From positions 1 to 64,000 of the forward strand of contig CAJUNR010000023.1 of assembly GCA_910587765.1 (NCBI GenBank): 64,000 nucleotides of DNA, given 5' to 3'. Position numbers and translations under genes: made by a program. This document shows, one piece after another, positions 1 through 8,477 of the stretch. The notes under the pieces were generated by a model, which was given only the letters and a program-made list of their open reading frames with translations, was not told the DNA's origin and made no database searches. The DNA is from an uncultured Lachnospiraceae bacterium. Its GTDB lineage: Bacteria > Bacillota > Clostridia > Lachnospirales > Lachnospiraceae. Position 1 is the first letter of the stretch. Every line of letters begins with the position of its first letter.

Positions 1-42
1 CCTGTACTGGCATAATCACAGCAACTTAATAACACAAGCAGT

Positions 43-95
43 AAAGCAGTGAATTTGTTTCTATTATAGAATACAATTCGCTGCTTTTTCTGTTT
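43..95 (+). terminator. Rho-independent terminator of a gene upstream of the window
   Basis: The arms AAAGCAG (43-49) and CTGCTTT pair around inner GAATT/AATTC segments, and the 3' arm runs into a T-rich tract ending near 95. It probably ends a plus-strand gene whose 3' end lies at the window edge. One frame is open from base 2 to a TGA at 50-52, but that is too short to identify. Confidence 0.6.
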
Positions 96-103
96 TTAGG
101 GAG

Positions 104-132
104 AAAGACAGTCAATCAGATTGTCTTTTTTT
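104..132 (+). terminator. Second small terminator-like hairpin
   Basis: AAAGACA (104-110) pairs with TGTCTTT (122-128), and the run of T continues to 132. It sits just after the first hairpin and may act as a backup terminator. The remaining bases up to 284 hold nothing I can support. Confidence 0.5.
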
Positions 133-284
133 CATGCAAAGAAAGGAATGGTACATCCTACGGAAAAGAGATTATTGCCGCAGGGCTTACTGTCAGGAAC
201 CTTGTTCTTATACCTGCATTGCTATAGCTGTCTTTCTTACGCGAAAATTTTGCCATTTTGCGTTAAAAATTATTGATAAGTGGC

Positions 285-863
285 CTAATATAAATGCTTT
301 CCAAACATAAATGCTCTTTTTAAATAATCAGTTTTATCTATTTGTGGTTTTCCATTTGTATCTCCACAACCACCTGCCAACAGCATTCCCTTATCCTTGA
401 ATCCTATATAATTAATCAGCGCAAACTGATAGTAAGATACCGCCTGCTCAAAAGTCCAAAAGAAATTATCTGCGGAGGTCATAAGCAATGCACAATCTTT
501 TATGGGATATGTTTCATATCTGCCTAACGGTGGATTTGGATCTTCTTCTGCTATACAATAGAACCTTTCAATAAACGCTTTGATTCTTGCCGATACTGTC
601 CAAAAATAAAGCGGGGAAGCAAACACAATACAATCTGCGCTTTTTATTTTTGGAACAATCTCATTAAAGGAATCCTTTTGAATGCATGGTTTTCCATACC
701 GGCACGCATTACATCCCAAACAACTTTTTACATCATTTTTAATGAGAGAAATCACTTCAACAAAGTGTCCTGCTTCTTTTACTCCTGCCACAAAATTATC
801 TATAAGCTGAGCAGTATTTCCTTTTGCTCTGCCGCCGCCTTGTATAACGAGAATGTTTTTCAT
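285..863 (-). CDS. Flavodoxin-like NAD(P)H-dependent FMN reductase family protein
   Basis: A 192-aa protein of the NADPH-dependent FMN reductase/flavodoxin-fold family. The N-terminal beta strand MKNILVIQGGGR leads into the phosphate loop (GNTAQL), and a CLGCNACRYGKPC cysteine motif follows near residues 51-62, as in iron-sulfur flavoprotein-like reductases. The segment FASPLYFWTVSARIKAF is the typical second flavin-binding stretch. I chose the ATG at 863 because it gives the canonical N-terminus; longer in-frame starts add 33 unrelated residues and run into the gene upstream. It lies 65 bp downstream of the methyltransferase on the same strand. Cytoplasmic oxidoreductase; substrate unknown. 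The low GC matches the island. Confidence 0.85.
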   Translation of the reverse strand: MKNILVIQGGGRAKGNTAQLIDNFVAGVKEAGHFVEVISLIKNDVKSCLGCNACRYGKPCIQKDSFNEIVPKIKSADCIVFASPLYFWTVSARIKAFIERFYCIAEEDPNPPLGRYETYPIKDCALLMTSADNFFWTFEQAVSYYQFALINYIGFKDKGMLLAGGCGDTNGKPQIDKTDYLKRAFMFGKHLY

Positions 864-928
864 TGAATTATTCGCTTCCATAAGTCTCGATTTTCGTTTT
901 CCGTAATTTTCCGATAAATGGGAATTTA

Positions 929-1636
929 TCATTTTATTGCAATATAGACTCCGATAAAACAAGTATATGGTTTGATGATTGCTTCAAAGTATTTTTTATC
1001 GCCGTTAGCATATTCGTGGTTCGTAGCAAACCACTCCTTCCAAGCGATGTTAAAGCAATCCATCTCCCATACTTTTATCGTTTCAATTCTGTCACTGTTT
1101 CCGATTATCTTTTTCCATTGGCGTATACTCTTGAACATATAGGCTTCATCACCAAGCCACTCGGAGAGCAATTCTTCCGAACGACCGCTATATTCGTTTT
1201 TAATACCAGGAATGCCAATCAATACCACGGACTTATTTTTTAGAAACGGCAAAATCTTATTTTCAAAAAAGTTGATTTTACCTGCAAAGTAATGATAAGA
1301 GTCTATGCTGACCAATGCGTCAAATCGCTTTTGGTTAAAACTTAATTTGTTCGCATCTTCATGGATAGGAATAATTTGTTCTCCAACACCCCATTGTTCG
1401 AAACGCTTTGCGTTGTCTTCTGCACGAATCCAAAGGTCATTCGCATAGACCTTTGCACCTGTTTCTTTTGCAATGATAAGGCTTGTTAAACCTGTCCCGC
1501 ACCCCAAATCAAGAACTTCATCTTTTTCGGTAAGGTGTAAAGGGTACTTCGTGAATAGTTCTTCTAAAATCCTTGCACTATTGGGTCCCATCATTGTCTT
1601 TGCAGAAAAATACATTGAATAATCGCTGCTGTTCAT
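929..1636 (-). CDS. Class I SAM-dependent methyltransferase
   Basis: A 235-aa Rossmann-fold methyltransferase. SAM motif I is clear (VLDLGCGTGLTSLIIAKE, about residues 41-58), followed by the acidic strand (VYANDL) and a motif IV-like segment (FDALVSIDSYHYF). The C-terminal half (IRQWKKIIGNS, WEMDCFNIAWKEWFATN) resembles methyltransferases often annotated as cyclopropane-synthase-like or UbiE-like, but the substrate cannot be read from sequence. The start at 1636 has AAAGG six bases upstream; a TTG five codons earlier is possible. A minus-strand TATAAT at 1674-1679 could be the -10 box. Probably co-transcribed with the flavodoxin-like gene. Confidence 0.85.
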   Translation of the reverse strand: MNSSDYSMYFSAKTMMGPNSARILEELFTKYPLHLTEKDEVLDLGCGTGLTSLIIAKETGAKVYANDLWIRAEDNAKRFEQWGVGEQIIPIHEDANKLSFNQKRFDALVSIDSYHYFAGKINFFENKILPFLKNKSVVLIGIPGIKNEYSGRSEELLSEWLGDEAYMFKSIRQWKKIIGNSDRIETIKVWEMDCFNIAWKEWFATNHEYANGDKKYFEAIIKPYTCFIGVYIAIK

Positions 1637-1851
1637 ACATTTACCTTTCAAATTTTAATTTGTCGCTAACTTTATTATACAGCTTTAACCTGCTAAACGG
1701 AATAGGCTTTCTGAAAGATTTTCAGGCGGCAAGTCCACAAAGGGGTAGCTGGCAAAGCTAGCGCAGGGGGAGGGCAGCTTCCCTTGTGATGATTGGAGCA
1801 GATTGAAAAACAACGGAGATCATCCGCTGTCTGCAGGACGCCCTAAGCAGT

Positions 1852-1904
1852 GCGCAATGCACCACTTCCTTAAATGGTGTATAATTGCGCCCTCTTTCAG
1901 AGGG
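1852..1904. other. Tandem inverted repeats, possible transfer-origin remnant
   Basis: GCGCAAT (1852-1858) and CACCA (1860-1864) pair with TGGTG (1875-1879) and ATTGCGC (1884-1890), giving a bulged 12-bp stem. Immediately after, CCCTCT (1890-1895) pairs with AGAGGG (1899-1904), followed by a G run. No T tract follows on either strand, so these are not ordinary terminators. A long hairpin next to a second short one is typical of oriT sites of mobilisable elements; that function is inferred, with no relaxase gene to back it. Confidence 0.4.
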
Positions 1905-2228
1905 GGGGGTTCCGGGTCCCCGTTTTTCTGCCATTTTTACCGTTCCCGCTGTCGGGGCTCTTTGTCAGGATAGAGTTTCCCGGCGACAACGGCGACATAA
2001 TTCTTTATTTTAATTTTTCCTTCCTGCTCACTGCACTTTGCGTTTCGTTGGCCTTCATCAGTGAGATAAAAGCGGAATCGTTCCTTCTCTGATCCAAACC
2101 GTATCGTCCTGTTTTACTATGGCGCGGAGATTTCAGCGGAATATACCAGGATTGGTACATTTGATTCGCTTGAGGGTGAAGCTTCTGCCTGAAAGATAGT
2201 TCCAATTTGGGGAAAGTAGTGGTAAAAT

Positions 2229-2259
2229 TAAGCCATGGGCAGGTAGTGCCTGTGGCTTA
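2229..2259 (+). promoter_or_regulatory. Hairpin in the leader of the DAC-like gene
   Basis: TAAGCCA (2229-2235) pairs perfectly with TGGCTTA (2253-2259), with an inner GCAGG/CCTG extension. It ends 37 bases before the ATG at 2297, whose ribosome site is AAGGGGAGGG. It could be the minus-strand terminator of an older gene or a leader structure; the sequence alone does not decide. Confidence 0.4.
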
Positions 2260-2296
2260 AAATATATCAAAATAATTTTAAGGGGAGGGTTTTATA

Positions 2297-3676
2297 ATGT
2301 GTAACTATATAGATATGACAGATTTTTATGAAAACGATTTGGATTTATTATGCGGATACGTTGATGGCGAATTGTCAACGGTGTTGAATTTGATTAATTG
2401 CGATGCTAAGATAGAAGTATTTTTATGGCTTGGAAGGATAGGGACACCATATGTGGCATGTAATGATCAAACTATTACACAAGAAAAGCGGTTGAATATT
2501 TTATCTGAGATTGATAGTAGAAAAGTGATGTTAGCATCGAAGGATGTTCGATTTAAAGATATATGTGAAAATATAAAACTTTATTTAAGATTTGATACAT
2601 CCGTATATGAGAAGTATACCAATATCGAATATGCTTCGTGTTTGGAGTTGGGTAATAATTCATTTTTAGAGGCAGTCTTAAAGCAGTTTATCATAGCATT
2701 TGAAAATGGATATATAGATTACAAAACTGAGGATTCACCTTATTTTTCCTATTACCATATGATACAGAAAGCTGGAAATGACTTTATGGGTGATATATCA
2801 TTGATATTGGGTTATGAGATGATAGAAGATTCCTTATACGGAAGTGAAAAGCTCCAATACTTTTTTCCTGATAACTTATTATTTTTAATTAATGATATAT
2901 CCTTATTAAAATATGAAACATCCGTAGCAAAAGGAAGAATACTTATATGTATTGATTATTTGGTAGATTATCAGTATTTAAATATACATATAGATTCTTT
3001 CTATTTTGGGGAATTAAAAAAGGTAAGAAAACTTTTAGAGATAACTCGTCAAGATTTAATTATGGTTGTTGAAGGAAATAAAGTTATTGGATTTATAGTG
3101 AAAGAAAGAATACATAAAATATCCAAAGGTAGTTCGGTTCTTTTTGAGATAGATGGTCCGATAGAGTGGACAGCTTTTTTGATTTCTGGAGATAGAGAAA
3201 AAAGATATCTGATCCATAATCAGAGAAATAAATATATGTATGAATACCAAAAAATTGATAAAAACGATTTTATAGGATTGATTCAGTCTGCGTTAAAGCA
3301 TTGTGATATAGATTTAATCTGGAATATTGTACAATGTGTAATAAATAATTCGAAACACGGGGCTATGATTATTTTTGCTGAAAATGCAGAGGCAGAAGCT
3401 GAAAGGCTCCAACATTCGTCTTTTAAGATTGTGCCAACGGCTCTGACCCCTGATATTGTTAAGCATATAACATCAATAGATGGGGCAATTTTATTTGATA
3501 CACAGGGGGTTTGTTATTCGATTGGCGTGATACTGGATGGGATACAGACTAAGGAATGCAAGGAAAATATTTCTAATGGAGCTAGACATAATTCAGCCGT
3601 TCGATATTTGGAATGCAATCCGCATTGCGTAATCATTGTAATATCCGAGGATGGGGATTTAAAAATTTTTTCTTAA
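2297..3676 (+). CDS. Sensor protein with C-terminal divergent diadenylate-cyclase (DAC/DisA_N-like) domain
   Basis: 459 aa. The last ~125 residues read as a DAC nucleotidyltransferase-like domain: GAMIIF (355-360), the Asp-Gly-Ala signature at D395-G396-A397 inside SIDGAILFDTQGVCYSIGVI, and G428-A-R-H-N-S-A434 where housekeeping c-di-AMP synthases carry GTRHRAA, ending in VIISEDG-type sequence (residues 446-453). The DGA motif that binds metal in DisA/CdaA is intact, but the second Arg of RHR is Asn. The ~330 residues before it have no helical membrane segment and look like a sensor region; proteins of this layout are the DAC domains with N-terminal DACN-type sensors. A strong ribosome site precedes the ATG. 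GC is far lower than the main chromosome, so it is probably acquired. Activity is unproven. Confidence 0.7.
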   Translation: MCNYIDMTDFYENDLDLLCGYVDGELSTVLNLINCDAKIEVFLWLGRIGTPYVACNDQTITQEKRLNILSEIDSRKVMLASKDVRFKDICENIKLYLRFDTSVYEKYTNIEYASCLELGNNSFLEAVLKQFIIAFENGYIDYKTEDSPYFSYYHMIQKAGNDFMGDISLILGYEMIEDSLYGSEKLQYFFPDNLLFLINDISLLKYETSVAKGRILICIDYLVDYQYLNIHIDSFYFGELKKVRKLLEITRQDLIMVVEGNKVIGFIVKERIHKISKGSSVLFEIDGPIEWTAFLISGDREKRYLIHNQRNKYMYEYQKIDKNDFIGLIQSALKHCDIDLIWNIVQCVINNSKHGAMIIFAENAEAEAERLQHSSFKIVPTALTPDIVKHITSIDGAILFDTQGVCYSIGVILDGIQTKECKENISNGARHNSAVRYLECNPHCVIIVISEDGDLKIFS

Positions 3677-3766
3677 ATACAGTAGAAATTTTTTATTCCT
3701 TTCTTGACACGGGCGGATCTGTATATTTACCATATGTGGGATTACCAGTCCTTTGTAAATAAAGAA

Positions 3767-3795
3767 GGATAGCAGGCCCTGAAGACCTGCCATCC
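3767..3795 (-). terminator. Hairpin downstream of the hsdR remnant
   Basis: GGATAGCAGG (3767-3776) pairs with CCTGCCATCC (3786-3795) with one mismatch. Read on the minus strand it is followed by TTCTTTATTT, so it could be the terminator left over from the restriction operon. The rest of 3677-3942 shows nothing I can assign. Confidence 0.4.
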
Positions 3796-3942
3796 CAAAC
3801 TTTATATGCATATTCCGTGTAATAAACAGGTTTAATAAGCTGGATTTGCACACTCTCAGATTGTGCATTCAATTTCCGCAGCAAAAAAATCTTTATTGCC
3901 ATCATGCTTAAATTCCAGTATTCTGACGAGTAACAGGTTTTC

Positions 3943-4521
3943 TTAGTTGCAGGTAAGATGAAACACAAGGTCAGAAAGCCATTTTTTAAACGAGGAATTA
4001 TCCTGAAACTGTTTGAGCAGTTCCATATTATCAGCCATGACAGCAAGGATGACTTGTTGCAGGGCTTGCTCGCTTTCAAGCCTTGCACTCTGTTCATCGG
4101 AATTTTTCATGGCATTCTGATATTTCTCATCCCTGGAAACCACAGCGGGTATTTCAAGAATCTGTCGGCACACATGATCCGCATCATTCCAGTTGATATT
4201 GCCAAACATATTGTTGAAGTCGGATAGAATAACGGAAAGTAAATCCATTTCCGGCTCGATCATGTGACCGATTTTGTCAGCAGGAGCCGGCTCAACCTCG
4301 GAATCGGAATTCTCCAATTTGATGGACATGGAATCACGCGCCTCGTTGCGATAACTTTCCAAATCAATTGCCTCAAGGATTCCCAGCGATAAATTGTCCT
4401 CGCGCGGAGAGGACAGTTTTGGTATTAACAGATTGAGGAAAATAGAGAGCTGTTCCCAATCCATATTGCCATAAGGAAGAAAACGGCTGTACAGGCATCC
4501 AGAACAGGATCTGGCTTCCAA
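3943..4521 (-). pseudogene. hsdR: C-terminal remnant of type I restriction endonuclease subunit R
   Basis: The 192 codons encode only the helical C-terminal part of an HsdR subunit. Recognisable family segments are MDWEQLSIFLNLLIPKL, then ILSDFNNMFGNINWNDAD, YQNAMKNSDEQSARLESE and FKKWLSDLVFHLT at the end. HsdR normally has about 1000 residues with nuclease and DEAD-helicase domains before this point; all of that is missing and no hsdM or hsdS lies nearby. Family similarity starts near codon 11, so the break is near 4490. The frame has no internal stop, which suggests a recent deletion. It cannot restrict DNA. Confidence 0.75.
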
Positions 4522-4598
4522 ACTCAGTAAAATAGATGTAAATGCCTTTCAAAAGCAGTCCCTGTTTTTTGCCGATGGGTTAGAGTTCTGTATTGCGT

Positions 4599-5729
4599 TT
4601 AATCTTCAAACAGACTGCTGACCTTTTTCAGATTTTCAGTAATCGGCAAATGCTGGGGACAATGCTGCTCGCACTGCTTGCATCCGATGCAGGATGAGGC
4701 CTTTCCCATCCCCAATGAAATCGTGTAGTGGGTGTAATAGTTTTTGGCGAGGGGGATTTGTCGCTCACCAAATTTATCCACATCATTCACCAGCTTGAAA
4801 AAGTCAGGGATGCCGATTTTCTGAGGACATCCATCCACGCAGTACCGGCAGGCGGTGCAGGCAATGGATTCTTTCGAGGTAATGATTTCGGCGACCTTTT
4901 CCACAAGCTGCCTTTCTTCATCCGTGAGCGGCTGGAAACGGTCCATGTAGGAGAGATTATCCTCCATCTGCTCCGGGGTGGTCATGCCGGACAGCACCAT
5001 CGCCACGTTGGGCAGACTGGCGGCGAACCGCACCGCCCAGGACGCGACCGACTGGTCCGGCCGGGCTTTTTTCAGCAGTTTTTCCGCTTCCGGCGGGACG
5101 CTGGACAGCAGACCGCCCTTGACCGGTTCCATGACCAGCACCGGTTTGTTGTGTTTGACCGCGGTCTCGTAGCACTTCCGGGACTGAACCTCCGCATTCT
5201 CCCAGTCCGCGTAGTTGATTTGCAGCTGCACGTACTCCATTTCCGGGTGCCGGGTCAGGATCTCATCCAGTACGTCCGTCGTATCGTGGAAAGAGAAACC
5301 AACATGACGGATTTTCCCCTCTGCCTTTTTTCGTGCGGCAAAGTCAAACGCGCCGATTTTCTCCGCCAGATCCAGGTAATCCTTGTTCATGGAGTGCAGC
5401 AGGTAGTAGTCAAAATAATCCACGCCGCACCGCTCCAGCTGCCCCGCGAAGAAATCCTCCAGTTCCTCCGCTTTCTGAACCACAAAGAAACTCAGCTTAT
5501 CGGTGAGGGTATAGGTATCGCGGGGATGCCGTCTGGCCACGCACTCCCGGAACGCGATCTCACTGTTGCCGCCGCCGTGGTACGGAAACGCCGTATCGAA
5601 ATAGTTGAAGCCCATCTCCAGATAGCGGTCCGCCATTTTGCACAGGGTCGCATAGTCGATTTTGGCCGCGTCCGCCGGGTCCAGCTGGGGCAGGCGCATC
5701 AGGCCGAAGCCCAGTTTTTTCTTGTTCAT
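4599..5729 (-). CDS. Aldo/keto reductase with C-terminal 4Fe-4S cluster domain
   Basis: 376 aa. A TIM-barrel aldo/keto reductase: GFGLMRLP at the N-terminus, YFDTAFPYHGG carrying the catalytic Asp and Tyr, a lysine in TDKLS, and YYLLHSM. The last ~100 residues form a ferredoxin-like domain with CTACRYCVDGCP and CIGCKQCEQHCP, each able to hold a 4Fe-4S cluster. This AKR-ferredoxin architecture is common in anaerobes. The ATG at 5729 has an AGGAGGAAAC ribosome site; longer starts run through the MATE gene. It follows the MATE gene by 14 bp in one operon. Substrate unknown; a detoxification role is inferred from the neighbours. Confidence 0.92.
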   Translation of the reverse strand: MNKKKLGFGLMRLPQLDPADAAKIDYATLCKMADRYLEMGFNYFDTAFPYHGGGNSEIAFRECVARRHPRDTYTLTDKLSFFVVQKAEELEDFFAGQLERCGVDYFDYYLLHSMNKDYLDLAEKIGAFDFAARKKAEGKIRHVGFSFHDTTDVLDEILTRHPEMEYVQLQINYADWENAEVQSRKCYETAVKHNKPVLVMEPVKGGLLSSVPPEAEKLLKKARPDQSVASWAVRFAASLPNVAMVLSGMTTPEQMEDNLSYMDRFQPLTDEERQLVEKVAEIITSKESIACTACRYCVDGCPQKIGIPDFFKLVNDVDKFGERQIPLAKNYYTHYTISLGMGKASSCIGCKQCEQHCPQHLPITENLKKVSSLFED

Positions 5730-5743
5730 AAAAGTTTCCTCCT

Positions 5744-7108
5744 TCAAGTGTTGTCTGTTTGTTGTTTGCTCTTTTGGTGCAGGCTGCGAAGCAGCGGAAT
5801 GCCGATCAGAACTGCCGTGATCACCGTACAATAGTCCGCCGCCATCTGCGCGTAGAGCAGCCCGTTCAGTCCCCACAGACGGCTGAACAGAAAAAGGAAG
5901 GGGATGTTGTACAGCAGCTGCCGCCCCATATTGACGGTCATAGCCTGAATTGCCTGTCCGGTTGCCTGGAACGTGACCATCATCGTGGTCTGCACCGCCA
6001 TGATGGGGACCGCCCACGCCTGCGCCCGCAGAAAGCGGACGCCCACATCAATGATTTGTGCGTCAGTGGTAAACGCCCCTACAAAATTCGGGGAGAGCCA
6101 GACGAATGGGACCAGCAGTGCCAGACAGACGCCCGTTCCGGACAGAATGGTAAATTTCAGGGCCAAGAGCATCCGCCGGAAGTTGCCTGCGCCGTAATTG
6201 TACCCGGCAAAGGGCATATAGCCGGTGACATAGCCCACCACAATCATAAAGACCATCTGAATGAGCTTTCCGGAAACGCCATAAGCGGACACAACATGGT
6301 CTCCGAAATCGGAAGCCAGATTGTTCAGGATAATATTGGAGCAGCTCATGATGATGACTGAAACGGAATTGGGCAGGCCGATTTTCAAAACTTCCGAGAA
6401 AATCCGAACGCTGGGGCGGCAGTCCTTCGGCTGAATGGAGAGGGGAATCTCTCCTTTGATGTAAACAATGATGTAGTAGACTACGCCCACAAAGTTGCCG
6501 ATAACGGTGGCAATAGCCGCTCCCGCCACGCCCTGATGGAACACCAGGATAAAAACCGGGTCCAGGACGATGTTCAATACCGTGCCGATGATGATGCCGA
6601 TCACCGCCTCTTTCACCTTGCCCACAGCCCGGAGCATACTGGAAAGAATGACTTGCAGGATAATGACCACGGCAAAAGCAACGATTACCTGCAGATAGGC
6701 GCGGGTGGGGCCGATGTTCGCCTCGCTGGTTCCCAAAAGATGGAGAATCAGGTTCATAAAGGCAAAGATGGCGATGCCGATGACTATGGTAGCCGCTGAG
6801 GACACATAGACCGACACGGCGCTGGTCCGCTTCACCTCATCATACCTCTTTGCGCCCAGACATCGGGAGATGTAAGAGGGGGCGCCGTTGCCGAACACAT
6901 TGCCGACGGCCTGGATCAGCATAAATACCGGGAACGCCAGAGAGATGGCTCCCAGCTGCACCGGATCATTCAGCATCCCGATGAAATAAGTGTCCGTCAG
7001 GTTGTAGAGCAGCGATACGATGTTGCTGAGTACGGTTGGAATGGAGAGCTTCAGGATTGCCTGCGGGACCGGCGAATGCTCCAGAAGCTCAATGTTTGTT
7101 CCTTGCAT
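5744..7108 (-). CDS. MATE family multidrug/Na+ efflux transporter
   Basis: 454 aa with about 12 membrane segments in two homologous halves, typical of MATE antiporters (DinF/NorM type). The N-terminus has the characteristic pattern ILKLSIPTVLSNIVSLLYN followed by LTDTYFIG. The inner half-repeat (residues about 235-275, IGLPNSVSVIIMS) and GYNYGAGNF match the second half. Such proteins expel cationic drugs or other toxic compounds in exchange for Na+ or H+. It is the first gene of a two-gene unit with the aldo/keto reductase and is divergent from the MarR gene, which probably controls it. Confidence 0.93.
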   Translation of the reverse strand: MQGTNIELLEHSPVPQAILKLSIPTVLSNIVSLLYNLTDTYFIGMLNDPVQLGAISLAFPVFMLIQAVGNVFGNGAPSYISRCLGAKRYDEVKRTSAVSVYVSSAATIVIGIAIFAFMNLILHLLGTSEANIGPTRAYLQVIVAFAVVIILQVILSSMLRAVGKVKEAVIGIIIGTVLNIVLDPVFILVFHQGVAGAAIATVIGNFVGVVYYIIVYIKGEIPLSIQPKDCRPSVRIFSEVLKIGLPNSVSVIIMSCSNIILNNLASDFGDHVVSAYGVSGKLIQMVFMIVVGYVTGYMPFAGYNYGAGNFRRMLLALKFTILSGTGVCLALLVPFVWLSPNFVGAFTTDAQIIDVGVRFLRAQAWAVPIMAVQTTMMVTFQATGQAIQAMTVNMGRQLLYNIPFLFLFSRLWGLNGLLYAQMAADYCTVITAVLIGIPLLRSLHQKSKQQTDNT

Positions 7109-7124
7109 GAATTGATGCCTCCAC

Positions 7125-7167
7125 TTGATTTCGGATCCTCTTTATAGTATAATAATTTACAGAGGAT
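7125..7167 (+). promoter_or_regulatory. marR promoter with overlapping inverted-repeat operator
   Basis: TTGATT (7125-7130), a 17-base spacer and TATAAT (7148-7153) form a good sigma-A promoter reading toward the MarR gene. ATCCTCT (7135-7141) and AGAGGAT (7161-7167) form a perfect 7-bp inverted repeat flanking the -10 box. Binding there would block marR transcription and probably that of the divergent MATE gene. The promoter is seen; the operator role is inferred from position. Confidence 0.6.
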
Positions 7168-7255
7168 AGTTCGTTCCAATTATTTGTAAAACAAAGTTTA
7201 CTATCAAATGAAGAATACCATTATTATCCTTATTTGTCAAGAAGGGGAGAAAACG

Positions 7256-7759
7256 ATGGATTTTTTAGAGATTCAGGAAAAACTGCTCTCGCTGCTTCCT
7301 GTTTGGAATTATCAGATTGCCAAGCCTTTTAAGCAGCTTTTGGATGAAGGGGTCAGTCTGGATATGTACTACTGCATCAAAACGCTGGAGTGGTGCGGCG
7401 GCGCGTCCAGCATGACGCAGCTTGCGGGCCTCACCAAAATGCCGAAACAGCAGATGACGAAAATGGCGGACCGTCTGGTAGAGCAGGGCTTTGTAACCCG
7501 CTATGATGATCCGGACGACCGGCGGATTGTAATGATCCGGCTGACCGATAAGGCAAAAGAATATATCGACTACTTCCTGGAGCATGACGCCAGTTGCTTC
7601 CGTCCGCTGTTGGAGCAGATGACCGCAAAGGATCTGGAAGACTTTGGCAATGCACTGGGGCAGCTGATCGAGGTGTTTTGCCGCCTGCCGAATTGCTGCA
7701 GCGGTATGGATAAGAGGACAGGCGGCAGTGATACCAAATCTAATGGTCTGGAATTATAA
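7256..7759 (+). CDS. MarR family transcriptional regulator
   Basis: 167 aa. Winged helix-turn-helix of the MarR family: MTQLAGLTKMPKQQMTKM is the recognition region and DDPDDRRIVMIRLTDKAKEY is the typical wing. The dimerisation helices are at both ends. The ATG at 7256 follows GAAGGGGAG by seven bases; an earlier ATG at 7208 lacks a ribosome site. It is divergent from the MATE/aldo-keto reductase operon, so it likely represses that operon and responds to a small toxic ligand. Its 3' end overlaps the convergent response-regulator gene by 20 bp. Confidence 0.92.
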   Translation: MDFLEIQEKLLSLLPVWNYQIAKPFKQLLDEGVSLDMYYCIKTLEWCGGASSMTQLAGLTKMPKQQMTKMADRLVEQGFVTRYDDPDDRRIVMIRLTDKAKEYIDYFLEHDASCFRPLLEQMTAKDLEDFGNALGQLIEVFCRLPNCCSGMDKRTGGSDTKSNGLEL

Positions 7760-8477
7760 TCTCCTGATTCCGGTAGCTGCTGGGAGAGACCCCGACATTC
7801 TTTTTGAATACCTTGCTGAAATAATTCCCGTTGCTGAAACCGAGTGAAAACGCAATGTCGTCCAGTGTGCGGTCGGTTTCGGTCAGCAGCCGTCTGGCTT
7901 CGGCAAGTTTCAGATCCATCAGATAAGAAAACAGATTCCGTCCGGTTTCTTTTTTAAACAGTCGGGAGAGATGCTCTTTGCTTAGATAGAACATGTCGGC
8001 AAGATCAGACAAAGAAATATCTTCCATGTAGTGTTTCTCAATAAATTCTCTGATGTTCTGCACAACAGAATTGGAGACCGGTTCTGGTTTTGCCGGATGT
8101 TCCTGCTCCAGTTGTTCAATGGCAGCAGATACAGCGTTATTCAGATCCTGCGCGTCAATGGGCTTGAGAATATAGTCCACAACGCCGGATTTTATGGCGG
8201 TCCTCATATAAGAAAAATCACTGAAGCCGCTGATCACGATGACCTTGCCGGGAATATGATTGGCTTCCATATACTGCAGCAGCGCCATGCCGTCCATAAC
8301 CGGCATTTTCATATCGGTAATAATGATATCCGGGTGCTGCGTCCGGATGATGGAAAGTCCTTCCTGCGCATTCCCCGCCTCATATATTTCCGAAACTTCA
8401 AACATATCCCATTGTCCCAGCATCCTTACGGCGTCGCGGACCAGAGCGACATCGTCAATAATCAGAACTTTATACAT
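7740..8477 (-). CDS. AraC-type response regulator (YesN family)
   Basis: 245 aa. An N-terminal receiver domain has the acidic pocket D8-D9, the phospho-acceptor D55 in IIITDMKMPVMDG, and the conserved lysine in YILKPID. The C-terminus has two AraC helix-turn-helix motifs, SLSDLADMFYLSKEHLSRLF and TLDDIAFSLGFSNGNYFSKV. The ATG at 8477 has an AAAGGAGAT ribosome site. It overlaps the end of the histidine kinase gene by 8 bp, so the pair is translationally coupled. By analogy with YesMN pairs it should activate the divergent sugar ABC operon. Confidence 0.95.
   Translation of the reverse strand: MYKVLIIDDVALVRDAVRMLGQWDMFEVSEIYEAGNAQEGLSIIRTQHPDIIITDMKMPVMDGMALLQYMEANHIPGKVIVISGFSDFSYMRTAIKSGVVDYILKPIDAQDLNNAVSAAIEQLEQEHPAKPEPVSNSVVQNIREFIEKHYMEDISLSDLADMFYLSKEHLSRLFKKETGRNLFSYLMDLKLAEARRLLTETDRTLDDIAFSLGFSNGNYFSKVFKKNVGVSPSSYRNQEIIIPDH

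Larger units (their letters stand above)
1637..2296. other. 660-bp non-coding, structured island segment
   Basis: No convincing gene is present. Short open frames exist (for example 2005-2205 on the minus strand, 66 codons) without a convincing ribosome site or recognised family. The left part holds several inverted repeats, including the paired hairpins at 1852-1904, and the right end holds a hairpin at 2229-2259 just upstream of the DAC-like gene. The texture resembles the non-coding region of an integrative or mobilisable element. No relaxase or integrase is visible in the window, so this is at best a remnant. Confidence 0.5.

Noticed and set aside
2..52. Open frame at the left edge ending in TGA at 50-52
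   Set aside because: Only 16 codons are visible and no family can be recognised; it was noted only with the terminator that follows.
2005..2205. 66-codon minus-strand frame in the island
   Set aside because: No good ribosome site, no family and no partner gene. It could be a remnant of a mobile element gene but cannot be supported.
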